DNA of 64,000 bases from Actinacidiphila alni. Its GTDB lineage: Bacteria > Actinomycetota > Actinomycetes > Streptomycetales > Streptomycetaceae. Positions within the stretch are counted from its first letter, which is position 1, and each line of letters opens with the position of its first letter. Below are positions 42,113-51,682 of the stretch, in pieces. Location of the stretch: assembly GCF_900112845.1 (NCBI RefSeq), contig NZ_FONG01000007.1:1-64000 (forward strand), in the 5' to 3' direction. The notes below the pieces were generated by a model. That model was not told the origin of the DNA. It searched no databases and saw only the letters and a list, made by a program, of their open reading frames with translations. The position numbers and the translations under genes are program-made.

Positions 42113-43300
42113 GTGGAACTGACTCTGCTCGGCACCGGCGCGCCCGAGGGGCTGCCGGCGCCCGACTGTCCCTGCGCGGCCTGTGCGCTCGCCGTCGGCG
42201 CGGGCGCGCGCGGTGCGACCGCCGCGCTCGTGGACGGGGTGGCGCTGCTCGACCTCACGCCCGGGGTGGCGCTGGCCGCGGCGCGCGCCGGGCACACCCT
42301 CGGCGGGCTGCGGCTCGTCCTGCTCTCGCACCCGCACGACGGGCCCGCCGTGGAGATCCCGGCCGGGCTGCCCGCGCCGGCCCGGGTGCCCGACGGCCAG
42401 CGGCTGACGCTGATCACCGGGCACGAGGTGGAGGCCGTCGCCATGGACGCGCCGGGCACCGGTTACGCCGTCGAGTCGCCCGACGGGCTGCGCGTGCTCT
42501 ATCTGCCGCCGGGCGGCGCGCCCGCCGGACTCACCGCCGGTCGGCCGCCGTACGACCTCGTCCTGCTGGACGCCGTCGGCCGGCCGGACGCGCTCGCCCG
42601 GCTGCGGGACGCCGGGGCGGTCGGGCCGACGACCGATGTCGTCGCCGTCCACCTCGGCCACGACGCGCCGCCGGAACCCGAGTTGGGCCGGCGGCTGGCC
42701 GCTCTCGGGGCGCGGGCCGTCCCGGACGGTACGACGCTGGCCGTCGGCGACTACCAGCAGGTGCCGGACGTGCCGCGCCGCACGCTCGTGCTCGGCGGCG
42801 CCCGGTCCGGCAAGTCCGCCGAGGCCGAGCGGCGGCTCGTCGGCTTCCCCGGCGTCGTCTACGTCGCGACCGGCGGGGCGCGGGAGGGTGACGCCGAGTG
42901 GGCGCGGCGGGTGGCCGCGCACCGCGAACGGCGGCCGTCGTCCTGGCGCACCGAGGAGACCTGTGATCTTGTGCCGTTGCTCGGGGAGGATTCAGGGCCG
43001 CCGCTGCTCATCGACTGCCTCGGGCTGTGGTTGACCGATGCTCTTGACCGGGCTGGGGCGTGGGAGTCCGGGGCGTCCCTCGACCCTGTCCGTGCCCGGA
43101 CCTCGGCTCTTGTCGATGCCTGGCGCCGCACCCGGCGCACCGTTGTCGCCGTCTCCAACGAGGTCGGGTCCGGCGTGGTCCCCTCCACCGGCTCCGGGCG
43201 CCTCTTCCGTGACGAGCTGGGGCGCCTCAACGCTTCTTTGGCTGCCGCCAGTGAGTCCGTCCTTCTCCTCGTCGCCGGCCTCCCCCTCCCCCTGCGCTGA
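42113..43300 (+). CDS. cobU: CobU fused to a PhnP-like metallo-beta-lactamase-type domain
   Basis: 395 residues. The C-terminal half (about 222-395) is CobU: P-loop GGARSGKSAEAERR near 227, then VYVATGGAREGDAEWARRV and LLIDCLGLWLTD. It phosphorylates adenosylcobinamide and attaches GMP. The N-terminal half (1-215) starts LTLLGTGAPEG, with a PhnP-like zinc Cys cluster DCPCAAC, but the metal-binding motif is only SHPHDG, so it may be inactive. The last 340 bases have relaxed codon use (many T-ending codons), unlike the rest. A repeat island follows. Confidence 0.85.
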   Translation: MELTLLGTGAPEGLPAPDCPCAACALAVGAGARGATAALVDGVALLDLTPGVALAAARAGHTLGGLRLVLLSHPHDGPAVEIPAGLPAPARVPDGQRLTLITGHEVEAVAMDAPGTGYAVESPDGLRVLYLPPGGAPAGLTAGRPPYDLVLLDAVGRPDALARLRDAGAVGPTTDVVAVHLGHDAPPEPELGRRLAALGARAVPDGTTLAVGDYQQVPDVPRRTLVLGGARSGKSAEAERRLVGFPGVVYVATGGAREGDAEWARRVAAHRERRPSSWRTEETCDLVPLLGEDSGPPLLIDCLGLWLTDALDRAGAWESGASLDPVRARTSALVDAWRRTRRTVVAVSNEVGSGVVPSTGSGRLFRDELGRLNASLAAASESVLLLVAGLPLPLR

Positions 43301-43310
43301 CCGCGCCGGC

Positions 43311-43602
43311 CTCCTGCGGAGTGCGGCGCCCCTCCGGGGGTGCCTGAGGTCTCCTGCGGAGGGAGGGTGCCCCTTCAGGGGCGCGGGGAACTGCGCGCTC
43401 AGCCGTAGCGCGCCTTCAGGCAAAAAACCGCCCCCAGCGGGGCAGACGCTGTTGTTTTGCGACCACCGGGCCGGTGGGGGTTGGGCGCGCAGTTCCCCGC
43501 GCCCCTATCGGGCACCCACTTCCGCCAGCGCAGCACGCGTCCCCGCGCCCCTAAAAAGACCTCGCTCGCCGCCAGGCGAATACGCACCGCACTCCGCAGG
43601 AG
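43311..43602. repeat. Nested-palindrome island, copy 1
   Basis: The outer arms CTCCTGCGGAGTGCGG (43311-43326) and CCGCACTCCGCAGGAG (43587-43602) are perfect. The inner 21-bp arms (43377-43397 and 43486-43506, starting AGGGGCGCGGGG) are perfect. Between them the core (about 43429-43473) is the reverse complement of the core in copies 3 and 4. A lone half-arm, CCCCGCGCCCCTAAAAAGAC, is at 43541-43560. This fills most of the 433-bp gap between cobU and cobT. There is no ORF. Confidence 0.85.
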
Positions 43603-43733
43603 ATCAGACACCCTCCTCCGCAGAGCGCGGGTAGGGGCCGCGGCCCCGGAGGGGGGGCGTACTCCGCGAGGTGCGGGGACAGGGGTGTGACCCTGGGGGC
43701 CGCGCCGGCGAGGCGACCGGTACTGTTCGGCGG

Positions 43734-44873
43734 GTGAGCGGCATCGACGTGGACGACTTCGGCTCCTTGGTGGAGCGCCCGGACGCAGGCATCCGGCGGG
43801 ACTCGCAGGAAAGGTGGCGGGAGCTGCTGCTCCCGGCGGGCGGCCTGGGCAAGGCCGCCGAACTGGCGGACTGGCTGGCCGCCGTACAGGGCCAGGTCCC
43901 CACCCGCCCGATCACCGCGCCCCGCGCCATCCTCTTCGCGGCCGACCACGGCGTCGCCGCCCTGGACGTATCGGCCAGGACGGCGGGTACGACGAGCGAC
44001 CTGGTCAGGGCGGTGCTCGACGGCACCGCGCCGGCGAGCGTCCTGGCCCGCCAGTACGGCGCCCATGTCGAGGTCGTCGACATGGCGGTGGACTGCGACC
44101 CGGCCGACCTGCCGGAGTACGTCACCGCGCACCGGGTGCGCCGCGGCTCGGGCCGGATCGACATTGAGGACGCCCTCACCCGCGAGGAGGCCGAGCAGGC
44201 GTTCCGCGTCGGCATGGCCGTCGCCGACGACCAGGCGGACTCGGGTACCGATCTGGTGCTGCTGGGCGACCTGAGCGTCGGCGGTACGACGCCCGCCGCC
44301 GTACTGATCGCCGCGCTGTGCGGCACGGACGCCTCCGTGGTCACCGGCCGCGGCTCCGGCATCGACGACCTCGCCTGGATGCGCAAGTGCGCCGCGATCC
44401 GTGACGCGCTGCGCCGGGCCCGCCCGGTGCTCGGCGACCAGATCGCGCTGCTCGCCGCGGTCGGCGGCGCCGACTTCGCCGCGATGACCGGCTTCCTGCT
44501 CCAGGCCGCGGTACGCAAGCTGCCGGTGGTGCTCGACGGAGTCGTCAGCGCCGCGTGCGCGCTCGTCGCCCAGCGGATCGCCTTCCGGGCGCCCGACTGG
44601 TGGCTGGCCGGCCACGCGAGCGGCGAGCCGGGCCAGGCGAAGGCACTGGACCGGATCTCGCTGGAACCGCTGCTCGACCAGGGCGTGCACTTCGGCGGCG
44701 CGACCGGCTCGCTGCTCGCCCTCCCCCTCGTCCAGGCCGCCGCCGCCCTCTCGGCCGAACTCCCGCACCCGGGCGGGAAAGCCGAGGAATCCGGGAAACC
44801 CGAGGAAGCCGGAGAGCCGGAAGCCGATCCGGAGCCCGAAGCGGAAGCCGAGGCCGGGACCGACGCCACCTAG
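43734..44873 (+). CDS. cobT: Nicotinate-nucleotide-dimethylbenzimidazole phosphoribosyltransferase
   Basis: 379 residues. It makes alpha-ribazole phosphate for the lower ligand of cobalamin. Family motifs are FAADHGVAALDVSA near 65, GDLSVGGTTPAAVLIAAL near 180 and LEPLLDQGVHFGGATGSLLALPLV near 310, with the catalytic Glu. An acidic C-terminal tail of about 35 residues is added. GTG 43734 follows TACTGT by 7 nt, so the mRNA may be leaderless. cobU and cobS flank it with other genes between. Confidence 0.93.
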   Translation: MSGIDVDDFGSLVERPDAGIRRDSQERWRELLLPAGGLGKAAELADWLAAVQGQVPTRPITAPRAILFAADHGVAALDVSARTAGTTSDLVRAVLDGTAPASVLARQYGAHVEVVDMAVDCDPADLPEYVTAHRVRRGSGRIDIEDALTREEAEQAFRVGMAVADDQADSGTDLVLLGDLSVGGTTPAAVLIAALCGTDASVVTGRGSGIDDLAWMRKCAAIRDALRRARPVLGDQIALLAAVGGADFAAMTGFLLQAAVRKLPVVLDGVVSAACALVAQRIAFRAPDWWLAGHASGEPGQAKALDRISLEPLLDQGVHFGGATGSLLALPLVQAAAALSAELPHPGGKAEESGKPEEAGEPEADPEPEAEAEAGTDAT

Positions 44874-44930
44874 ACCGGCGGTGCCCCGCCTGACCCAAAA
44901 ATCGGGCATTACGTCATAAAATCCCCTCTC

Positions 44931-46664
44931 ATGGGAAATCGGCACCCCGCTCCACGCTCGCGGCGCGCAGCCGCCTTCACCACCTGGTACCTGCGCGCCG
45001 TCGCCTGCGTGAATCTGCTGGGCGCCGTCTGGGTCTCCCTCGGCCAGGACATCCGCCGCCACAATGTCGAGGACTACTTCACCCCGTACCTGCTGGGCGC
45101 GGGCTTCACCTCGGGCGCCTTCACCCTCTTCCTCGCGGTGACGATGCGCCGCCGCAAGCGCGCCGCGTGGCTCCTCAACCTGGTGCTGTGCGGCGTGTTC
45201 CTGGCCGCGCTCTCGGTCAGCATGGTGTGGCCGGACATCCACCGGCACGCCCAGAACTGGGTCTCGCTGGCGCTGACCGCCGGCTTCATGGCCGCCCTGC
45301 TCGCCGGGCGCGGCGAATTCCGCGCCAAGGGCGACCCGGCCAATCCGCGCGACGCCGCGCTGGTGGCCGCGGCCGGCCTGCCGCTGGCGGCGCTGCTCGG
45401 CACCGCCCTGGTCACCGTCACCGACCGCGACCAGGGCGCGGGTTTCACCGACCGCCTCGGCTACGCCGTCCTGCGCCTGGTCTCGCTCGTGCCGGACGAC
45501 AGCGGTTCGCTGACCATCTCCACGCCCGGCTGGGTGGACGTGGTCATCAACGCGCTGAGCGCCCTGCTCTTCCTGCTCGTGCTCTTCGTCGCCTTCCGCT
45601 CGCCGCGCGGCCGGGCCCTGCTGTGCCCGGCGGACGAGGAGCGGCTGCGCCTCCTGCTGGAGCAGCACGGCGAACGCGACTCGCTCGGCTACTTCGCGCT
45701 GCGCCGCGACAAGAGCGTCATCTGGTCGCCCAGTGGCAAGGCGGCCATCGCGTACCGGGTGCTCGGCGGGGTCTCGCTGGCCTCCGGCGACCCGATCGGC
45801 GACCCCGAGGCGTGGCCGGGCGCCATCGACGCCTGGCTCGCGGAGGCCGCCGCGCACGCCTGGGTGCCGGCCGTGATGGGCGCGGGCGAAGAGGCCGGTA
45901 CGGTCTACGCCCGGCACGGCCTGGACGCCCTGGAGCTGGGCGACGAGGCGATCGTACGGACCGCCGGTTTCTCCCTCGACGGCCGCGCGATGCGGACGGT
46001 CCGGCAGGCGTACAACCGGGTGGCGCGCTCCGGCTGCACCGTACGGATCCGCCGGCACTCCGACATCCCGGCCGCCGAGATGGCGCAGCTGCTCCGGCGC
46101 GCCGACCGCTGGCGGGACGGCGCCACCGAGCGCGGCTTCTCGATGGCGCTCGGGCGGCTCGGCGACGCGGGCGACGGGCAGTGCGTGATGGTCGAGTGCC
46201 ACGACGGCGACGGGGTGCCGCGGGCGCTGCTGAGCCTGGTGCCGTGGGGGCCGCACGGCCTCTCGCTGGACCTGATGCGGCGTGACCGGGACGCGGACAA
46301 CGGGCTGATCGAATTCATGGTGATCGAACTCGTCCGGCGCGCCGACGAGGTGGGTGTCGCGCGGATCTCGCTGAACTTCGCCATGTTCCGGTCGGTCTTC
46401 GAGCGCGGCTCACGGCTCGGCGCCGGGCCCGTGCTGCGGGTGTGGCGGTCGCTGCTGACCTTCTTCTCGCGCTGGTGGCAGATCGAGTCGCTGTACCGGG
46501 CCAACGCCAAATTCCGCCCGGCCTGGGAACCGCGCTATCTGCTCTTCGGCAAGGCCGGCGAACTGCCCAGGATCGGCATCGCGGGCGCCCGCGCGGAAGG
46601 CTTCCTCGAAGCGCCCAGGATGCCGTCGCCGCTGCGCCGCAAGGATCGGCTCGCCCCCAGGTGA
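44931..46664 (+). CDS. MprF-like phosphatidylglycerol aminoacyltransferase (DUF2156)
   Basis: 577 residues. About five or six membrane helices (20-230) precede a cytoplasmic DUF2156 domain (about 250-545) with GGVSLASGDPIGDPEAW and a GNAT-like fold. The family transfers an amino acid from aminoacyl-tRNA to phosphatidylglycerol, changing surface charge. Unlike mycobacterial LysX there is no fused lysyl-tRNA synthetase. The upstream stretch is AT-rich (CATAAAATCC), a probable -10. It overlaps the next gene by GTGA. Confidence 0.85.
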   Translation: MGNRHPAPRSRRAAAFTTWYLRAVACVNLLGAVWVSLGQDIRRHNVEDYFTPYLLGAGFTSGAFTLFLAVTMRRRKRAAWLLNLVLCGVFLAALSVSMVWPDIHRHAQNWVSLALTAGFMAALLAGRGEFRAKGDPANPRDAALVAAAGLPLAALLGTALVTVTDRDQGAGFTDRLGYAVLRLVSLVPDDSGSLTISTPGWVDVVINALSALLFLLVLFVAFRSPRGRALLCPADEERLRLLLEQHGERDSLGYFALRRDKSVIWSPSGKAAIAYRVLGGVSLASGDPIGDPEAWPGAIDAWLAEAAAHAWVPAVMGAGEEAGTVYARHGLDALELGDEAIVRTAGFSLDGRAMRTVRQAYNRVARSGCTVRIRRHSDIPAAEMAQLLRRADRWRDGATERGFSMALGRLGDAGDGQCVMVECHDGDGVPRALLSLVPWGPHGLSLDLMRRDRDADNGLIEFMVIELVRRADEVGVARISLNFAMFRSVFERGSRLGAGPVLRVWRSLLTFFSRWWQIESLYRANAKFRPAWEPRYLLFGKAGELPRIGIAGARAEGFLEAPRMPSPLRRKDRLAPR

Positions 46665-47434
46665 GGGGCCCCGCCGGGGCACCGGGCACGAACAGGCGCG
46701 GCGCGGCCGACCGGCTGCGGGATCTCGCGCGCGCCGAATGGGGACCGCTGGCGTACGCCGTACGGGCCCGGCTGCGCGAGCGCGGCCCGCGCGCGCTCGT
46801 CCTCACCGCCTCCTCCTGTCTGGGCATCCTCGCCCTCCAGCTCGTCCAGCACGCGCAGGGGCCGGGCGACTGGGTGGACCGGCTCGGCGGCGTCTACTGC
46901 ACCCTGCCCTGGTGGAAGGCGCTGCTGCGCACCCCGCTCTCGCTGTTCGTGCCCGATCCGACGCTGCCGGTCTGGGGACTGCTGCTCCAGGTCGTGGTGG
47001 TGTTCGGGATCTCCGAGGCCGCGATCGGCGCTCCCCGCTGCCTGGGCATCGCCCTCTACGCGACGCTGGCCGGCACGACCTTCGCCCGCTACTCCCTGTG
47101 GGTCGGTCCCGACGGCTTCCTCGGTCTGCCCGTCGCCGATCTCATCGGCCGCGACACCGGCCCGTCCGCCGCCGTGGTCGCCCTCGCGGTGTACGTCGCC
47201 TGCCGCTACCGCGCCTGGTGGACCGCGGGGGCCGTGATCCTCGCCATGGTCATCGAGGTCGCCGCGCTCACCAATCTGGCCGGCTGCGAGCACCTCACCG
47301 CGATCGTGGCGGTCCTGCTGCTCTTCGGCGCCGAGACCTGGCGGGCCGGGCGCCGCCGCCCCCGCCGCCCGTCGGCGCCCGCCGGCCGAACCGACCGTGC
47401 CGCGAGCGGTACGGGGCGGCCCCCGCGCGGCTGA
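46661..47434 (+). CDS. Integral membrane protein, partner of the MprF-like synthase
   Basis: 257 residues with about six membrane helices. The basic C-terminal tail is Arg/Pro-rich. WWKALLRTPLSLFV and FARYSLWVGPDGFLGLP look conserved-type, but I do not recognise the family; a rhomboid-like fold without the GxS and His pair is possible. The GTG start overlaps the MprF-like stop by 4 bp, so both are made together and may form a complex. Confidence 0.7.
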   Translation: MRGPAGAPGTNRRGAADRLRDLARAEWGPLAYAVRARLRERGPRALVLTASSCLGILALQLVQHAQGPGDWVDRLGGVYCTLPWWKALLRTPLSLFVPDPTLPVWGLLLQVVVVFGISEAAIGAPRCLGIALYATLAGTTFARYSLWVGPDGFLGLPVADLIGRDTGPSAAVVALAVYVACRYRAWWTAGAVILAMVIEVAALTNLAGCEHLTAIVAVLLLFGAETWRAGRRRPRRPSAPAGRTDRAASGTGRPPRG

Positions 47435-47456
47435 CCTGGCGCGATAGCCTCACGCG

Positions 47457-48233
47457 GTGACCGAGCCCGCGCCCTCCGCCCCCACGACGGGCGACGCCCT
47501 GCGCTTCGCCTTCGGCACGCTCAGCGTGCTGCCGGTGACGGTACGGCGGTGGGACCGGGCGGCGGCCCGCGGCGGGATGCTCGCCGCGCCGCTGGTCGGC
47601 GCCGTGATCGGGTTCGGCGCCGCGGTCGTGGGCGGCGTCCTGGTCGCGCTCGGCGCGAGCCCGCTGCTGGCCGCGGTCGGCGCCGTGGCCGTGCCCGCCG
47701 CCGCGACCCGCGGGCTGCACCTCGACGGGCTCGCCGACACCGCGGACGGGCTCGGCAGCGGCAAGCCCGCGCAGGACGCGCTGCGGATCATGAAGCAGTC
47801 GGACATCGGGCCGTTCGGGGTGCTCGTCCTCGTCCTCGTCCTGCTCGGCCAGGTCGCCGCGCTCGCCTCCTGCTACGGGGACGGGTGGCGCTACGGGTGC
47901 GCCGCCGCCGTGCTGTCCGCCGTCACCGGGCGGGCCGCCCTCACCCTCGCCGCCCGGCGCGGTGTGCCCGCCGCCCGGCCCGGAGGTCTCGGCGCCGCCG
48001 TCGCCGGTGTCGTCCCCCCGGTCCTCGCCTTTGCCCTCGCCGGGGCGTGCGTCCTCCTCTGCGCCGCCCTCGCCTCTCTCCGCGGCGGGGTCGCTGCCGC
48101 TGTGGCCCTGGCCTGCTCCGAACTTCTCCTGCGGCGGTGCCGGCGCCGCTTCGGTGGGGTCACCGGGGACGTTTTCGGTGCCCTCGCAGAAGTCGCGACA
48201 ACCGTCACCCTCGTCATCCTGGCCCTGCGCTGA
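47457..48233 (+). CDS. cobS: Adenosylcobinamide-GDP ribazoletransferase (cobalamin synthase)
   Basis: 258 residues, polytopic. The signature LHLDGLADTADGLGSGKP near residue 82 holds the Mg-binding Asp residues. It joins adenosylcobinamide-GDP with alpha-ribazole in the membrane, the last step after CobU and CobT. GTG 47457 follows TAGCCT by 6 nt, so it is probably leaderless. The last 200 bases have relaxed codon use (TTT, GCT, CTT, GAA, ACA), and a repeat island begins right after the stop. Confidence 0.92.
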   Translation: MTEPAPSAPTTGDALRFAFGTLSVLPVTVRRWDRAAARGGMLAAPLVGAVIGFGAAVVGGVLVALGASPLLAAVGAVAVPAAATRGLHLDGLADTADGLGSGKPAQDALRIMKQSDIGPFGVLVLVLVLLGQVAALASCYGDGWRYGCAAAVLSAVTGRAALTLAARRGVPAARPGGLGAAVAGVVPPVLAFALAGACVLLCAALASLRGGVAAAVALACSELLLRRCRRRFGGVTGDVFGALAEVATTVTLVILALR

Positions 48234-48235
48234 CC

Positions 48236-48362
48236 CTCCCTCCCGCGGAGAGCGGCGCCCCTCCGGGAAGGGGGTGCCTGATGTCTTGAGGGGCACCGTT
48301 TTCCGCAGGAGGCATCGGGCACCCCCGGCAGGGGATCAGGCACCGCACTCCGCAGGAGGGAG
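48236..48362. repeat. Nested-palindrome island, copy 2 (short form)
   Basis: The outer 20-bp arms (48236-48255 and 48343-48362) match with two mismatches and contain the CTCCYGCGGAGNGCGG block seen in the other copies. Inside, GGGGGTGCCTGAT and ATCGGGCACCCCC (one mismatch) form a second stem. The AGGGGCGCGGGG arm and the core are absent. It lies between cobS and pepA, whose remaining 120 bases show nothing else clear. Confidence 0.75.
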
Positions 48363-48487
48363 CAGGCGTAGATTTGGGCCGGAGGCCGTACCGCCCCGCT
48401 GATGTGGCGGAATACGATGCCCCGGGCCAGGCCGGGCCAACCACCGGCCGCTGCACAGGACCTCGACCGAATAGGACTCCTTCCACC

Positions 48488-49993
<1,506 letters not shown>

Positions 49994-50034
49994 CCGGCGC
50001 GCGCCACCCTGCTCCGATCGGGTGAGATCGGTCA

Positions 50035-50069
50035 CGTACGGCCCCGGATGTCATGTCCGGGGCCGTACG
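50035..50069. terminator. Terminator after pepA
   Basis: CGTACGGCCCCGGA (50035-50048) pairs with TCCGGGGCCGTACG (50056-50069), a perfect 14-bp stem with a 7-nt loop, 41 bp beyond the pepA stop. The following 170 bases before lpd hold its promoter region, without a clear motif. Confidence 0.85.
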
Positions 50070-50242
50070 CGGTCCGTATCTGCTGCGTCTCACCTCACAG
50101 CCCGATGACCCGTCCGCCGCCAACAAGTGCGAAGATGTGGATCGGCACGACAGGGCCCCCTTTGAGACAAAGCGGCCGAACTACAGCCGCCGCCCGGTCA
50201 TGGTGGACCGGCTCCGGCGAACCCATGCATGGAGGACGTGAC

Positions 50243-51631
50243 GTGGCGAACGACGCCAGCACCGTTTTCGACCTAGTGATCCTCGGTGGCGGCAGTGGCG
50301 GTTACGCGGCTGCCCTGCGTGCCGCGCAACTGGGACTGGACGTCGCCCTGATCGAGAAGAACAAGCTCGGGGGCACCTGTCTGCACAACGGCTGCATTCC
50401 CACCAAGGCGCTGCTGCACGCCGGTGAGATCGCGGACCAGGCTCGCGAGAGCGAGCAGTTCGGAGTGCGCACCACTTTCGAGGGCATCGACATCGCGGCC
50501 GTCCACAAGTACAAGGACGACGTGATCGCGGGCCTCTACAAGGGCCTGCAGGGCCTGGTGGCATCGCGCAAGGTGACGTACATCGAGGGCGAGGGGAAGC
50601 TGTCCTCCCCCACCTCGGTCGATGTGAACGGCCAGCGGATCCAGGGCCGGCACGTCCTGCTCGCGACCGGTTCCGTACCGAAGTCGCTGCCGGGCCTGAC
50701 CATCGACGGCAACCGGATCATCTCCTCCGACCACGCCCTGGTCCTGGACCGGGTACCGCAGTCGGCGATCATCCTGGGCGGCGGCGTGATCGGCGTCGAG
50801 TTCGCCTCGGCGTGGAAGTCCTTCGGCACCGACGTGACGATCGTCGAGGGTCTGCCGCACCTGGTGCCGGTCGAGGAGGAGAACAGCTCCAAGCTGCTGG
50901 AGCGGGCCTTCCGCAAGCGCGGCATCAAGTTCAACCTGGGCACCTTCTTCCAGAGCGCCGAGTACACCGACAACGGCGTGAAGGTCACCCTGGCCGACGG
51001 CAAGACCTTCGAGGCCGAGGTGCTGCTGGTCGCCATCGGCCGCGGCCCGGTCTCGCAGGGCCTGGGGTACGAGGAGCAGGGCGTCGCGATGGACCGCGGC
51101 TACGTCCTGGTCGACGAGTACATGCGCACCAACGTGCCGACGATCTCGGCGGTCGGCGACCTGGTCCCGACGCTCCAGCTCGCGCACGTCGGCTTCGCCG
51201 AGGGCATCCTGGTCGCGGAGCGGCTGGCCGGTCTGAAGACCGTGCCGATCGACTACGACGGTGTCCCGCGCGTCACGTACTGCCACCCGGAGGTCGCCTC
51301 CGTCGGCATCACCGAGGCGAAGGCCAAGGAGCTGTACGGCGCGGACAAGGTCGTCACCCTGAAGTACAACCTGGCCGGGAACGGCAAGAGCAAGATCCTC
51401 AAGACCTCCGGCGAGGTCAAGCTCGTCCAGGTGCGCGACGGGGCCGTCGTCGGCGTCCACATGGTCGGCGACCGGATGGGTGAGCAGGTCGGCGAGGCCC
51501 AGCTCATCTACAACTGGGAGGCGCTGCCCGCCGAGGTCGCGCAGCTCATCCACGCGCACCCGACCCAGAGCGAGGCGCTCGGCGAGGCCCACCTGGCCCT
51601 CGCGGGCAAGCCGCTGCACTCGCACGACTGA
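50243..51631 (+). CDS. lpdA: Dihydrolipoyl dehydrogenase (E3)
   Basis: 462 residues. FAD motif GGGSGGYAAALRAAQLG, redox-active disulfide in GGTCLHNGCIPTK near 42, NAD motif GGGVIGVEFAS near 180 and the dimer-interface active-site HPTQSE near 436. It reoxidises the lipoyl groups of the E2 encoded just downstream. GTG 50243 has GGAGGA at 6-nt spacing. It forms an operon with the E2 gene (51-bp gap). Confidence 0.96.
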   Translation: MANDASTVFDLVILGGGSGGYAAALRAAQLGLDVALIEKNKLGGTCLHNGCIPTKALLHAGEIADQARESEQFGVRTTFEGIDIAAVHKYKDDVIAGLYKGLQGLVASRKVTYIEGEGKLSSPTSVDVNGQRIQGRHVLLATGSVPKSLPGLTIDGNRIISSDHALVLDRVPQSAIILGGGVIGVEFASAWKSFGTDVTIVEGLPHLVPVEEENSSKLLERAFRKRGIKFNLGTFFQSAEYTDNGVKVTLADGKTFEAEVLLVAIGRGPVSQGLGYEEQGVAMDRGYVLVDEYMRTNVPTISAVGDLVPTLQLAHVGFAEGILVAERLAGLKTVPIDYDGVPRVTYCHPEVASVGITEAKAKELYGADKVVTLKYNLAGNGKSKILKTSGEVKLVQVRDGAVVGVHMVGDRMGEQVGEAQLIYNWEALPAEVAQLIHAHPTQSEALGEAHLALAGKPLHSHD

Positions 51632-51682
51632 CCCTCCTCCACGCCACCCCATCCGCACAGATCGTTAGGAGTAACCGCAACC

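Noticed and set aside
43311..43602. Interpretation of the island as a simple terminator or IS remnant
   Set aside because: The nested arms, shared core and four copies exceed a terminator, and no transposase fragment or ORF is present, so it is listed only as a repeat.
41945..43734. Search for a cobalamin riboswitch near the cob genes
   Set aside because: No B12-box-like GCCACTG or CAGGAGACC block is seen before cobU, cobT or cobS; those genes have short or absent leaders.
43551..46256. Minus-strand open frame of about 900 codons across cobT and the MprF-like gene
   Set aside because: It spans two real genes and a repeat island, shows shadow composition and has no conserved motif.
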